From Microseira wollei NIES-4236 (lineage in GTDB: Bacteria > Cyanobacteriota > Cyanobacteriia > Cyanobacteriales > Aerosakkonemataceae): 54,003 nt of DNA. Below the pieces are notes generated by a model. The model worked only from the letters and a program-made list of their open reading frames with translations. It ran no database searches and was not told where the DNA came from. Location of the stretch: assembly GCF_020521235.1 (NCBI RefSeq), contig NZ_BLAY01000055.1, positions 1-54,003 on the forward strand. The letters are read 5' to 3'. Made by a program: the position numbers and the translations under genes. Below are positions 1-8,820 of the stretch, in pieces. The number at the start of each line of letters is the position of its first letter. Position 1 is the first letter of the stretch.

Positions 1-970
1 ATCGCATTTTCAATATTCTCTGCCTTCTCTCCCAATATCCTGTTACTGTAAGCATTACCCAGATTATTTTGCGTACCTGCCCAATCAACCGGAAAAGCAT
101 CGCGGGTTCTAATAGTCAGTGCCGCATTATAAGCAGCGATCGCATTTTCAATATTCTCTGCCTTCTCTCCCAATATCCTGTAAAGGTAAGCATTACCCAT
201 ATTATTTTGCGTCGTTGCCCAATTAACCGGAAAAGCATCGCGGGTTCTAATAGTCAGTGCCGCATTATAAGCAGCGATCGCATTTTCAATATTCTCTGCC
301 TTCTCTCCCAATATCCTGTAAAGGTAAGCATTACCCATATTATTTTGCGTCGTTGCCCAATTAACCGGAAAAGCATCGCGGGTTCTAATAGTCAGTGCCG
401 CATTATAAGCAGCGATCGCATTTTCAATATTCTCTGCCTTCTCTCCCAATATCCTGTAAAGGTAAGCATTACCCATATTATTTTGCGTCGTTGCCCAATT
501 AACCGGAAAAGCATCGCGGGTTCTAATAGTCAGTGCCGCATGATAAGCAGCGATCGCATTTTCAATATTCTCTGCCTTCTCTCCCAATATCCTGTTACTG
601 TAAGCATTACCCAGATTATTTTGCGTACCTGCCCAATCAACCGGAAAAGCATCGCGGGTTCTAATAGTCAGTGCCGCATTATAAGCAGCGATCGCATTTT
701 CAATATTCTCTGCCTTCTCTCCCAATATCCTGTAAAGGTAAGCATTACCCAGATTATTTTGCGTCATTGCCCAATCAACCGGAAAAGCTTCGCGGGTGTA
801 AATAGTCAGTGCCGCATTATAAGCAGCGATCGCATTTTCAATATTCTCTGCCTTCTCTCCCAATATCCTGTTACTGTAAGCATTACCCAGATTATTTTGC
901 GTCATTGCCCAATCAACCGGAAAAGCATCGCGGGTGTAAATAGTCAGTGCGATTTCATAGCCTGCAATGG
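1..970. repeat. 138-bp in-frame tandem repeat (TPR units)
   Basis: Copies recur exactly every 138 bp; the shared block cgcggg begins at 101, 239, 377, 515, 653, 791 and 929. Units differ at only a few linked sites: Ser-Asn or Leu-Tyr after NAY, Ala-Gly, Ala-Thr or Ala-Met before TQNN, and Asp or Asn before WA. The three units between about 180 and 590 are almost identical. Each unit carries a GCGATCGC octamer. The pattern suggests recent unit duplication or gene conversion. Confidence 0.95.
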
Positions 971-1511
971 CTATTTCCATATTGCTGGCTTTGTTTCCCA
1001 AGGGGAAGTCCTGAATCAGATTGCTAAAATTGCCAATAACTGCCGCAATCGATTGTGCTGCATCTGCTTCTACTTGTGCCAAGGTTGCGCTTGCCCAACG
1101 CCGCAATATTTCTGCGAAAATTAGATTGATTTTATCTGTATTAGCTGCCAATAAGGGATAAACAACCTCCGCGTCGCCGTTGCTGTCTGATATTGCTTGT
1201 AGTAGATTGAGTAAAAATTGCAAATAAGCCTGTAAATCTGACTCGCTGAGAGATTCTAAGTTCTGTGCTTGATTAACTGGCGATGATAAATTCAATGCTT
1301 CTACCAGTTTATTTTTCAAATTTATCAACCAATTTGCTGTATTTTCATCTCCCTCCTGCGAATACATTTGGGCTAACGCTTCCAGCACCTGCAAAAAGTC
1401 AGCATCGAGTAATTCTTGGTTGGCTGCTAAAATTTCTGGTTCTTCTCCATTGGGGCAATTTAGCAGTTGTTGGATCAGGTTAAGATAAGCTTCTTGGCGT
1501 TGTTCGTTCAT
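1..1511 (-). CDS. TPR repeat protein, C-terminus beyond window
   Basis: The frame reads from an ATG at 1511-1509 leftwards without a stop to the window edge, so at least 503 residues are present and the 3' end is missing. The N-terminus (MNEQRQEAYLNLIQ...) is an acidic helical region of about 170 residues. It is followed by one degenerate and then seven near-identical 46-residue units of the type TRDAFPVxWAxTQNNLGNAY, then a GEKAENIENAIAAYNAAL helix. These are TPR-like units as found in cyanobacterial TPR/CHAT proteins; a C-terminal CHAT domain is common there but would lie outside this window. The role is probably protein-protein interaction. The family assignment is firm as TPR; the function is unknown. 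Confidence 0.85.
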   Translation of the reverse strand, partial: MNEQRQEAYLNLIQQLLNCPNGEEPEILAANQELLDADFLQVLEALAQMYSQEGDENTANWLINLKNKLVEALNLSSPVNQAQNLESLSESDLQAYLQFLLNLLQAISDSNGDAEVVYPLLAANTDKINLIFAEILRRWASATLAQVEADAAQSIAAVIGNFSNLIQDFPLGNKASNMEIAIAGYEIALTIYTRDAFPVDWAMTQNNLGNAYSNRILGEKAENIENAIAAYNAALTIYTREAFPVDWAMTQNNLGNAYLYRILGEKAENIENAIAAYNAALTIRTRDAFPVDWAGTQNNLGNAYSNRILGEKAENIENAIAAYHAALTIRTRDAFPVNWATTQNNMGNAYLYRILGEKAENIENAIAAYNAALTIRTRDAFPVNWATTQNNMGNAYLYRILGEKAENIENAIAAYNAALTIRTRDAFPVNWATTQNNMGNAYLYRILGEKAENIENAIAAYNAALTIRTRDAFPVDWAGTQNNLGNAYSNRILGEKAENIENA

Positions 1512-1545
1512 CGGCGGGGCGGCTATCGGTTAATCTGTTTCTATT

Positions 1546-1725
1546 CTCAGATCTTGCACTACTCCACTCACCCGCCGTGGAATCAATTCCACGGCTAATA
1601 GCTCAATTCCATTAAAATGGAATGAAAGCCTTTAATGATAAGTCTTTAGTCCTGTTTAGAGGACTTTCGCTATTAGCCAGCGATTTGAATCGCTGGCGGG
1701 TCAGCGGGTAAGTGCAAGATCTGAG
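1546..1725. repeat. 180-bp palindromic element with terminal inverted repeats
   Basis: The ends are a perfect 15-bp inverted repeat (ctcagatcttgcact and its complement), continuing imperfectly to about 31 bp. Nested palindromes inside include cccgccgtggaa...ttccacgg and gctattagccagcga...tcgctggcggg. There is no open frame. It is MITE-like and fills most of the gap between the TPR gene and prfC. Confidence 0.7.
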
Positions 1726-1776
1726 TAATGATGACTACATTGGCATAATTGTGTTTTCCGGACAAATAATGATTTA

Positions 1777-1840
1777 TAAACCGGGTTTCTGCGTATATCT
1801 CTAGTTATAACTTAACGATTTTTCAGAGAAACCCGGTTTA
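1777..1840. repeat. Inverted repeat of the AAACCGGGTTTCT family
   Basis: Two 14-bp arms (taaaccgggtttct and its complement) enclose 36 nt just downstream of the prfC stop. The same arm occurs at 4061-4101, 8241-8271 and inside 14492-14597. It could help end prfC transcription, but there is no T-tract on the minus-strand side. Confidence 0.6.
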
Positions 1841-1856
1841 TTTGCGTCACTCCTGA

Positions 1857-3485
1857 CTACAAAGATTGCGGTTGCTGTCCCGAAACTACCGGCGCTACCG
1901 AACTCAATTTTAAATCTGGATGATCGCCTTGAATTTGATGCAAATTCCATTCATTCTTAAACAGTAAAACCGGGCGTCCCCAACCATCTTTTACCGTCAC
2001 GGTATTAAACAAGCGCCCAACTTTAGCTAACGCTTCCCAACCGCCAGTCACCCATCGGGCAACGCTGTAAGGTAAGACATCGAGTTGAGTTTCCACCCCA
2101 TATTCATTTTGCAAGCGGAACTGCACGACATCAAATTGCAACTGTCCCACTGCGGCTAAAATTGGGTCTCGTTTAGCTTCATCGGCGGAATACATAATTT
2201 GTACCGCGCCTTCTTCTTGCAATTCAGAAACGCCTTTGCGGAATTGCTTAAACTTAGAAGGATTGGGATTTCTCAGAAAAGCAAATAGTTCTGGAGAGAA
2301 ACAGGGAATCCCTTCGTACTCTAATTTCTGACCCGTGTAAATCGTATCGCCAATCGCGAACACTCCCGGATTATTTAACCCAATCACATCTCCCGCATAA
2401 GCTTCTTCAATTGATTCCCGGTCTTGGGCAAATAATTTCTGAGGTCTTGACAAACGCACCGTTTTACCAGTCCGGGCGTGATTGACCACCATATCTTTTT
2501 CAAACTTGCCGGTACAGACGCGGACGAAAGCAACTCTATCCCGGTGTTTCGGGTCCATATTCGCTTGCAATTTAAACACAAATCCGGAAAAATCTGGATT
2601 TGTCGGCGGAATTTCGCCTGCTGATGAGTTGCGAGATCCGGGTTTGGCAGCAAGTTCCAGAAAAGCGTTTAAAAATAGCTGGACGCCAAAGTTAGTCATG
2701 GCGCTACCGAAAAATACTGGCGTCAATTCACCTTGGTGTACTCTTTCGATATCGAGTTCTGGTCCCAATCCTTCCAAAACTTCTAAATCTTGTTTGAGTT
2801 GGTAGTATAAGTCTTGTTCTAGCAGTTGTTCAACGTCTGGATCTCCCAGAGCTACCGTTGTATCTTTTGCTTCCCGACTACCGTGGGCGGTGCGTTCAAA
2901 TAGGTGAATTTGGTGTTGGTGTCGGTCAAACACGCCTTTGAAGCGATCGCCCATGCCAATAGGCCAGTTTACCGCATAAGTCTGCAAACCCAATTCTTTC
3001 TCAATTTCGTCCAGCAACTCCAAGGGTTCCCGCCCCGGACGATCCATTTTATTCACAAAGGTAAAAATGGGCAACCTCCGCATCCGGCAGACTTCAAACA
3101 GCTTGCGAGTCTGGGGTTCCAACCCTTTAGCAGCATCGATCAACATTACGGCATTATCAGCAGCTGCTAAAGTCCGATAGGTATCTTCGCTAAAATCTTG
3201 GTGTCCGGGGGTATCTAGCAAGTTAATCTGACAAAGGTCATACTCAAACTGCAACACCGTCGAGGTAATCGAAATCCCCCGCTGTTGTTCCATTTCCATC
3301 CAGTCCGAGGTTGCCTTACGCTGGGCGCGCCGTGCCTTAACGGCGCCAGCTTCGTGAATCGCACCCCCGTAGAGTAGCAGTTTTTCGGTCAGCGTCGTCT
3401 TACCCGCGTCGGGGTGGGAGATAATCGCAAAGTTGCGACGACGTTCGACGGCAGTTTCGATTTCGGTCTGAAGTTCCGTAGTCAT
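1857..3485 (-). CDS. prfC: Peptide chain release factor 3
   Basis: Class-II release factor GTPase that recycles RF1/RF2 from the ribosome after peptide release. The 542-residue length matches the family. G-domain motifs are intact: P-loop HPDAGKTT at residues 24-31, switch II DTPGH at 91-95 and NKMD at 145-148, followed by the EF-G-like domain II and the RF3 C-terminal domain ([20 protein letters not shown]). The ATG at 3485 gives the standard N-terminus ([15 protein letters not shown]). It is a single gene flanked by repeats, and divergent from the DUF4870 gene. No irregularities were seen. Confidence 0.97.
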   Translation of the reverse strand: MTTELQTEIETAVERRRNFAIISHPDAGKTTLTEKLLLYGGAIHEAGAVKARRAQRKATSDWMEMEQQRGISITSTVLQFEYDLCQINLLDTPGHQDFSEDTYRTLAAADNAVMLIDAAKGLEPQTRKLFEVCRMRRLPIFTFVNKMDRPGREPLELLDEIEKELGLQTYAVNWPIGMGDRFKGVFDRHQHQIHLFERTAHGSREAKDTTVALGDPDVEQLLEQDLYYQLKQDLEVLEGLGPELDIERVHQGELTPVFFGSAMTNFGVQLFLNAFLELAAKPGSRNSSAGEIPPTNPDFSGFVFKLQANMDPKHRDRVAFVRVCTGKFEKDMVVNHARTGKTVRLSRPQKLFAQDRESIEEAYAGDVIGLNNPGVFAIGDTIYTGQKLEYEGIPCFSPELFAFLRNPNPSKFKQFRKGVSELQEEGAVQIMYSADEAKRDPILAAVGQLQFDVVQFRLQNEYGVETQLDVLPYSVARWVTGGWEALAKVGRLFNTVTVKDGWGRPVLLFKNEWNLHQIQGDHPDLKLSSVAPVVSGQQPQSL

Positions 3486-3659
3486 GCAAAAATTGAGTGG
3501 GAAAAATTTAGCAACGGGAGCGCCATAACAATACTAGGATAACTACTGATGCGCCCTACCCCCCTTTGGGGTACGGAAATCTCCTCCACCGAGCTGTGGA
3601 TTGAATGTGGTAGCTTCGTAACCAAAGAATAAACTAGACTGCACTAGGGAAGAGGTTAT

Positions 3660-3995
3660 ATGTACGACGCGGACAAACGGAAGCTTTTATCGGCATTGTG
3701 TCACGGATCGATCTTTTTTAGCCTGTTGGTCGTGTCTATCGGCATCCCCATAGCAATTTTGCTCGTATCCGATGACCCAGTGGTGAAGGAAAATGCTAAA
3801 GAATCTCTCAACTTCCACTTTAACGTTTGGCTCTACGGCATTATCTTTGGCATTCTATGTTGGATATTAATTGGTTTCGTGCTGCTGGCTATTTTGCAGG
3901 TTGTCAACATAGTTCTGCCAATTTTGGCGATTCTCCACTGTTTGAACAAGAGCGAAGATGCCTACCGCTACCCCTTTATTTTCCGCTTGATCTAA
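3660..3995 (+). CDS. DUF4870 (Tic20-like) small membrane protein
   Basis: A 111-residue protein with the DUF4870 pattern: an N-terminal RKLLSALCHGS helix, a first membrane segment at about residues 17-36, the conserved VKENAKESLNFHFN stretch at about 42-55, then two hydrophobic segments at about 56-95 and a short LNKSEDAYRYPF tail. The family is widespread in cyanobacteria and of unknown function. An AGAGG ribosome-binding site lies just before the ATG. It is monocistronic, followed by a strong hairpin at 4061-4101. Confidence 0.9.
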   Translation: MYDADKRKLLSALCHGSIFFSLLVVSIGIPIAILLVSDDPVVKENAKESLNFHFNVWLYGIIFGILCWILIGFVLLAILQVVNIVLPILAILHCLNKSEDAYRYPFIFRLI

Positions 3996-4060
3996 GGATT
4001 CTGTCTTAGCAATACGGCTTTTGGGCGCTGGGCCTAGTAGTTCGCTAAAAGATTTAAGAC

Positions 4061-4110
4061 TACCAGAAACCCGGTTTTTCTAAAAAACCGGGTTTCTGGT
4101 ACTATTTTTT
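4061..4110 (+). terminator. Probable intrinsic terminator after the DUF4870 gene
   Basis: A perfect 19-bp stem (taccagaaacccggttttt at 4061-4079 pairing with 4083-4101) with a 3-nt loop, followed by ctatttttt. The stem belongs to the dispersed CCGGGTTTCT palindrome family, so it is both a repeat and a plausible terminator. Confidence 0.7.
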
Positions 4111-4277
4111 ACCACAAAATCGCCCCACGGCTTGAAGGCTGTAGGGCAAAGCGACAGTTAAACGCTTTATTAGTATCGTCTAACTTTTGTGCCGCTCGAT
4201 ACCGGGGTTGTGACGATTTATCGAGTGTGCTATACAGAACTTGGCTAAACTTACCTAAATTTCACCATTCAACTAGA

Positions 4278-4464
4278 AACTCAAGTTGCTAGTTATCTCA
4301 TGAATAGAAGCTAATGGCTAATGGCTAATGGCTAGAAACTCAAGTTGCTAGTTATCTCATGAATAGAAGCTAATGGCTAATGGCTAATGGCTAATGTCAG
4401 TAAAAATCCTATATTAGCAATTAGCCATTAGCAACGCCCTTGTTTATAACTAGAAACTTGCGTT
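4278..4464. mobile_element. Family 1 TIR element, copy 1 (with internal 59-bp duplication)
   Basis: The left end AACTCAAGTTGCTAGTTAT and right end ataactagaaacttgcgtt are inverted repeats. The left half, including the ctaatgg heptamers, is tandemly duplicated with a 59-bp period (left-end sequence at 4278 and 4337). No open frame and no clear target duplication. Of the surrounding 3996-5000 gap, 4112-4277 and 4465-4801 hold nothing recognisable; a 71-codon frame at 4514-4729 has no family features. Confidence 0.75.
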
Positions 4465-4801
4465 ATAAGTAATTTCTAGAGGGTCTGCTTAGAGCTTCCA
4501 GCAAGGGAGTCGGTTGCAACAGTCCACAGGCGTCAATTCAGGTTTTGCCCACCCTATGAAGCTTTTGAGCGTTTTACTTTTGAAGCTAAGAGCCATTGTT
4601 CATCCATTATTTTCAGCCAAATTAACTAATCGTGGTAACACGATCGACCTTTTGAGCGGCTGGCTAGTTCTGCATCGACTGTGGTTTACAAACCAGACAA
4701 TTTTTAGCCTTGGTTTTCGGCATTGTTAAGGAATATAGCACAAAAGTGCATCGCCATCAATAACTATAAGTTTGTTTATAACTTACTCAAGTTGCGTAAC
4801 T

Positions 4802-4957
4802 AACTCAAGTTGCTAGTTATCTCTCTGGGAGCGGCTAATGGCGTTACTAGGCAGATCCCTGGTCACGAGGCTAATGGCGAGATTGGTAAAAATCCTTTAT
4901 TAGCAATTAGCAATTAGCAATTAGCAACGCGCTTGTTTATAACTAGCAACTTGCGTT
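4802..4957. mobile_element. Family 1 TIR element, copy 2
   Basis: A 156-bp element bounded by aactcaagttgctagttat and ataactagcaacttgcgtt. It is flanked by a 4-bp direct repeat AACT (4798-4801 and 4958-4961), the expected target-site duplication. The interior contains taatggc/ttagcaa heptamer-like repeats and no ORF. Confidence 0.88.
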
Positions 4958-5000
4958 AACTATAAGTAAGTTTAGTAAACTTTGGCGATTTAATCTAGCT

Positions 5001-5462
5001 CTATGGGGTGGCGTGCAATGGTAATATTGGGTCTGGATAAAGGTAATTCTGTCCGGTCCAACCCAAGGCAAAGCCAATCAGAGAAATCACGGTTAAAATC
5101 CAAAAAGCTTGCCACTGACCAAGCCCCGCTCTATAAAGGTCTAGTCTGGCTAGCAGTCCGGCTGAGACTAAAACCAAGACGCGGATGACAATATCAATCC
5201 ATACCACAATCGCGGCGGCAAGAAAAGACACTACCAGCACGATGATGAAAGCATTGATATCCGAACTGAGGGTACGGAGAATAATCTTTCGGATATTGGA
5301 AAAAGGCGCTGCTAAGGTTTCCGCCAGCAGCAATACGAATGCCGCCGCCAACAGCACGATGTACCAGGGAGACTTAGAGGCGGACAAGATCCACCCTAAG
5401 GCAGTATAAGTCACCAACAGTAACATTAAAGATAGTTTAGGTAGTTTTTTGACGCTCAGCAT
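5001..5462 (-). CDS. Hypothetical membrane protein
   Basis: 153 residues with four hydrophobic segments (about residues 9-26, 32-50, 68-96 and 118-137). Short positively charged stretches (SVKKLPK at the N-terminus, SNIRKIILR near residue 57) suggest a cytoplasmic start. There is no recognised domain. Codon use and length suggest a genuine cyanobacterial inner- or thylakoid-membrane protein rather than a chance frame. It is isolated between repeats, so context gives no functional clue. Confidence 0.6.
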   Translation of the reverse strand: MLSVKKLPKLSLMLLLVTYTALGWILSASKSPWYIVLLAAAFVLLLAETLAAPFSNIRKIILRTLSSDINAFIIVLVVSFLAAAIVVWIDIVIRVLVLVSAGLLARLDLYRAGLGQWQAFWILTVISLIGFALGWTGQNYLYPDPILPLHATP

Positions 5463-5577
5463 ATCTGGGTTTTCTGGTTTTTCTTTTAACTTACCCCTAC
5501 CTGTGGCTTTTGCCTCTTCCTCTCCCTCTCACTTGACTCTTTACCCACACCACAAGACGCTCTGACGCGGGAGAACA

Positions 5578-5612
5578 AGACAGGGGGACAGGGGGACAGG
5601 GGGACAGGGGGA
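5578..5612. repeat. Short tandem repeat gacaggggg x4
   Basis: Four tandem copies of a G-rich 9-mer, followed by purine-rich sequence. It is typical of slippage-prone intergenic DNA; no coding frame is supported. Confidence 0.8.
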
Positions 5613-5650
5613 ATCAAGAGGACAAGAGGATATGGGGGATTGCTTTTCGT

Positions 5651-5740
5651 GTGAGGTAGACCTTGGTTTGTGTAGCGGCACCCTTAAGGGTGCCGCTACA
5701 CAAACCAAGGTCTACCATCACCGAGTGCAAACCGCTATAT
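5651..5740. repeat. Family 3 palindrome (TGTAGCGGC hairpin), copy 1
   Basis: A long hairpin centred on cacccttaagggtg, with arms accttggtttgtgtagcgg and their complement, then caccgagtgcaaaccgctata. The same core occurs at 10503-10618 and, with a different loop (gcattaatgc), at 50551-50646. Confidence 0.8.
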
Positions 5741-5806
5741 GGGGAGGCAAAGACGCGGGTAACTCTTCCATCAACCTCTCCCTTGTCACCGCTCTCCCTT
5801 CTCCTC

Positions 5807-6005
5807 CAGGACTTACGCCCGCGGAACCAAAAACAAAGGTGATGCGTCAATCTCGCGATTGGAAACCCTGGATTTTGGCGAGAAACCGGGTTTTTTTGCG
5901 TAAGTGCTGTCCTCTTCTACACCAAAAACAAAGGTGATGCGTCAATCTCGCGACTGGAAACCCTGGATTTTTGGGAGAAACCGGGTTTTTTTGCGTAAGT
6001 GCTGT
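5807..6005. mobile_element. Family 4 TIR element (5807-5909) plus a partial second copy (5919-6005)
   Basis: Ends caggacttacgc and gcgtaagtgctg are near-perfect inverted repeats. The internal segment (aaaaacaaaggtgatgcgtc ... gggtttttttgcgtaagtg) is repeated immediately downstream, lacking the left end. Other copies: 12182-12286, 14492-14597, 45763-45861 and 51397-51492. Together with the family 3 palindrome it accounts for most of the 5463-6087 gap. Confidence 0.75.
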
Positions 6006-6087
6006 TTTTTTCAACTGCCCACATCATATAAATTTTTGTTAAACGTTTGTAAACTATTAAGAAGCGCCTGACAAGCGTCATCTATGT

Positions 6088-7041
6088 ATGGGAGATCGTA
6101 TGAAGCAACTGATTAGGGTTGAGGGCTTCTGTCTGATTGGACACATTGTCACAATGGTTTTTGGATGGGCGGGGCTGTTATTGGTTTTACCCCATCCGGA
6201 AGTGATATTGAATTTACCAGGGTTTGGGCAGAACTTGTTCCAGTGGAGTATGGCTGGGGGCGCTGTGGTAAATATCATTTTAGGCGCGATCGCTGTAGCG
6301 ATTTTTGCCTATCGTACCCTGGGCGCGTGGCACTGGCTGACGTTTATGCTACCAGCGGTATGCATATCTTTAAGCAGCGAATTGCTGGGCACGGGTACGG
6401 GCTTCCCATTTGGTGACTATCATTACCTGAATGGTTTGGGTTATAAAATTGCGGGGTTAGTGCCGTTTACCATCCCCATTTCCTGGTTTTATATGGGGTT
6501 GGCTTCGTATTTAATCGCCCGTGTGGCGCTGAAGCTGGATCAAAAGCCGTCTTGGGTGCGTTGGGTAGGCGCGATCGCCATCGGTGCTATCCTCTTCACT
6601 TCTTGGGATTTTGCCCTAGAACCAGCCATGAGTCAAACATCGGTTCCTTTTTGGTACTGGGAAAAAGCAGGCGCTTTCTTTGGCACGCCCTACCAAAATT
6701 ATGCCGGTTGGTTTGGCACTAGCGCTCTATTTATGACCGTAGCAGCAACGATCTGGACTCGTAAGCCCGTCTTGGTGCAGCAAGAAACCCCTCAACCTTT
6801 AACGCGAAATCAACTCGGTTTGCCGTTAATTATTTATTTGAGTAACTACGCTTACGCAGCCGTGTTAAGCTTAGCTTCTGGGTTTGCAATACCCGTTTTA
6901 TTGGGCTTGTTGACTGGCGTTGTCCCGGCAATCGCGCTGTATGCGATCGCGCAACCCGCTAAAGCCCCAGTAGCAGCACCAAAATCTGCTACCATCAACA
7001 CCGAAATCGCCATAACTGCTGTAAAACTCGGAGTTAAGTGA
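6088..7041 (+). CDS. cruF: Carotenoid 1',2'-hydratase CruF
   Basis: A 317-residue polytopic membrane protein of the CruF family, which in cyanobacteria hydrates the psi end of gamma-carotene-type intermediates on the way to myxol glycosides. Family features include SSELLGTGTGFPFGDYHY at about residues 97-114, the SWDFALEPAMS motif at about 172-182 and PYQNYAGWF near 199. A second in-frame ATG at 6100 has GGAGA just upstream, whereas 6088 has no visible Shine-Dalgarno, so the real start may be 6100 (313 residues). The stop overlaps the cruG start by 4 bp (GTGA), implying an operon with translational coupling. Confidence 0.9.
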   Translation: MGDRMKQLIRVEGFCLIGHIVTMVFGWAGLLLVLPHPEVILNLPGFGQNLFQWSMAGGAVVNIILGAIAVAIFAYRTLGAWHWLTFMLPAVCISLSSELLGTGTGFPFGDYHYLNGLGYKIAGLVPFTIPISWFYMGLASYLIARVALKLDQKPSWVRWVGAIAIGAILFTSWDFALEPAMSQTSVPFWYWEKAGAFFGTPYQNYAGWFGTSALFMTVAATIWTRKPVLVQQETPQPLTRNQLGLPLIIYLSNYAYAAVLSLASGFAIPVLLGLLTGVVPAIALYAIAQPAKAPVAAPKSATINTEIAITAVKLGVK

Positions 7042-8234
7042 ATTTAGATTCGTTGACAGTACAGGGTGCAATCGCGCTGGGGTTGCTATTAATACAAGCC
7101 CCAGCCACGGCTATTTTACTTTCGCGACTGCTAAAAGGGCCGTCGCGTCGTCCTCCGATTGAACCTTGTACCGCCACGCCGGATCTGTTAGGTACCGTCA
7201 GCGCGATCGTTCCGACTTTAAACGAGGCTAAGCGCATCCGTCCCTGTTTGGCAGGATTAAGCCGCCAAAGCTACGAAGTGCGGGAAATTATTGTTGTAGA
7301 CAGTCGCTCGTCTGATGGTACTCTCGATTTGGTGAAAGCCGCCGCAGAAAAAGATCCGCGCTTTCGCCCGATTACAGATGACCCTTTACCGCCCGGATGG
7401 GTAGGGCGCCCTTGGGCATTGCATACGGGTTTTTTGCATAGTAGCGATGGAAGCGAATGGATCTTGGGCATCGACGCCGATACTCAACCTCGTCCTGGGT
7501 TAGTCGCCGCTTTGGTAAAAACAGCCCAAGCTGAAGGATACGATCTGGTTTCCCTCTCGCCCCAATTTATCCTCAAATACCGAGGGGAGTGGTGGTTACA
7601 ACCGGCACTCTTGATGACGCTGCTGTATCGGTTCGAATCGGCTGGGGTAAATTCCGACACGCCAGAACGAGTGATGGCAAACGGTCAGTGCTTCCTGTGT
7701 CGTCGGTCGGTGTTGGCAGCCGTAGGTGGATACACGAGCGCCAGAAGTTCGTTTTGCGACGATGTTACCTTGGCACGAAATATTGCCGCCGCTGGGTATA
7801 AAGTAGGGTTTTTGGATGGGGCGAAGGTATTAAAAGTCAGGATGTACGAAGGTGCAGCCGAAACTTGGAAAGAGTGGGGGCGCAGTCTGGATCTGAAAGA
7901 CGCCGCTTCTCCCGCACAGGTTTGGAGCGATTTGTGGTTGCTATTATCTGTGCAAGGATTACCTTTACCGATTTTATTAGTTTCTCCTCTGCTCCCCATC
8001 ACCTCTGCTCCCCTGCTTCTCTTATTGGCGCTAAACTTATTTTTGGTGCTGATTAGGGTGGGGTTGCTGTTTGCGATCGCGCCATCTTATCAAGGAAAAA
8101 ACAAGAATTCTCCTCACTTTTTAGATTTACCTTTTACCTTTTATCTTTCTCCTTTAGCAGATCCCTTAGCTTTTGTGCGAATCTTGCTATCTTCTGTGCA
8201 AAAACCTACCCAGTGGCGGGGGCGTAGTTATTAG
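7038..8234 (+). CDS. cruG: Carotenoid 2'-O-glycosyltransferase CruG
   Basis: A 398-residue family-2 glycosyltransferase. It has an N-terminal membrane segment (residues 8-26), a GT2 core starting VSAIVPTLNEAKRIRPC near residue 52, a DxD-type metal site in GIDADTQPRPG near 145-155 and two C-terminal membrane segments. Adjacent CruF/CruG pairs make and glycosylate the hydroxylated end of myxoxanthophyll; here the pair is contiguous. The GTG start at 7038 overlaps the cruF stop. The gene ends 6 bp before a CCGGATTC hairpin (8241-8271). Confidence 0.9.
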   Translation: MNLDSLTVQGAIALGLLLIQAPATAILLSRLLKGPSRRPPIEPCTATPDLLGTVSAIVPTLNEAKRIRPCLAGLSRQSYEVREIIVVDSRSSDGTLDLVKAAAEKDPRFRPITDDPLPPGWVGRPWALHTGFLHSSDGSEWILGIDADTQPRPGLVAALVKTAQAEGYDLVSLSPQFILKYRGEWWLQPALLMTLLYRFESAGVNSDTPERVMANGQCFLCRRSVLAAVGGYTSARSSFCDDVTLARNIAAAGYKVGFLDGAKVLKVRMYEGAAETWKEWGRSLDLKDAASPAQVWSDLWLLLSVQGLPLPILLVSPLLPITSAPLLLLLALNLFLVLIRVGLLFAIAPSYQGKNKNSPHFLDLPFTFYLSPLADPLAFVRILLSSVQKPTQWRGRSY

Positions 8235-8240
8235 GCTTGA

Positions 8241-8271
8241 GAATCCGGGTTTCTTAGAGAAACCCGGATTC
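8241..8271. repeat. Hairpin after cruG
   Basis: A perfect 14-bp stem (gaatccgggtttct and its complement) with a 3-nt loop. There is no T-tract. It may separate cruFG transcription from the toxin-antitoxin promoter immediately downstream. Confidence 0.65.
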
Positions 8272-8279
8272 TGTGGCGC

Positions 8280-8297
8280 TACGTATAATAATACGTA
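8280..8297 (+). promoter_or_regulatory. Candidate toxin-antitoxin operator over a -10 box
   Basis: The inverted repeat TACGTAT-aata-ATACGTA spans a perfect TATAAT at 8284-8289, about 40 nt before the antitoxin ATG. Type II antitoxins usually autorepress through palindromes overlapping their promoter, so this fits conditional autoregulation. No good -35 is visible. The role is inferred from position and symmetry. Confidence 0.55.
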
Positions 8298-8329
8298 TAT
8301 AGACTGATTTGCCTCATCAGAGTTGGACT

Positions 8330-8818
8330 ATGTTTACTGGAGCGTCAGCTAGTGTTTACGGTGATGAATTAATTACCGCGACTGAATTAAATCGGCAACC
8401 GGGACGAATTTTAGATTTAGCATGGGAACGTCCTGTAACTATAACTAGATCCGATCAACACTTTGCTTTGTTGCGTCGCGATCGCATGACTGATATGGTC
8501 AAGGCAGCTACGATCGGTCAAGTTGTGTGTGAAGCGATCGATGTTGCCTATCGATTGCGCCTGGGAGAACAGATTGATTCATCGCATCCCTATGGATGGT
8601 TAAAAGTATTTGATAATGAAGAACTGTGCGAACTAATCGCAGAAGTAGAGAGTGCATACCGTCTTGAAGCCTGGGATCGTCTTGATGCTACACTCCATGA
8701 GTGGCATGAGAGTGCGATCGCCATCGGCAGTAAAGAACTCGCGGCGGCTTTTAATGATGAAGTTGATGAAGTTTTACTGACTCAACCAATAACTGAAAGC
8801 ACTACCGAATTGACTTAA
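8330..8818 (+). CDS. Antitoxin, Phd/YefM-like N-terminus
   Basis: The N-terminal 60 residues have the Phd/YefM pattern (ITATELNRQPGRILDLAWER, PVTITRSDQHFALLRRDRM), the DNA-binding fold of many type II antitoxins. The acidic C-terminus (about residues 80-162) should contact the toxin and is longer than usual. The frame can begin at TTG 8309, but ATG 8330 gives the better Phd-like start. The stop lies 2 nt before the next gene, the classic toxin-antitoxin spacing. It is probably autoregulated through the palindrome at 8280-8297. Confidence 0.75.
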   Translation: MFTGASASVYGDELITATELNRQPGRILDLAWERPVTITRSDQHFALLRRDRMTDMVKAATIGQVVCEAIDVAYRLRLGEQIDSSHPYGWLKVFDNEELCELIAEVESAYRLEAWDRLDATLHEWHESAIAIGSKELAAAFNDEVDEVLLTQPITESTTELT

Positions 8819-8820
8819 CT

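Noticed and set aside
69-1124. Long plus-strand frame with 46-residue repeats (Cys/Ile/Ser-rich)
   Set aside because: It is the antisense shadow of the TPR array; the minus strand gives a recognisable TPR protein with a proper N-terminus.
4514-4729. 71-codon plus-strand frame
   Set aside because: No ribosome-binding site, no family similarity and located in repeat-rich intergenic DNA.
5614-5937. Frames on both strands around the TGTAGCGGC palindrome
   Set aside because: They read through inverted and direct repeats (families 3 and 4) and share the same peptide on both strands because of the palindrome.
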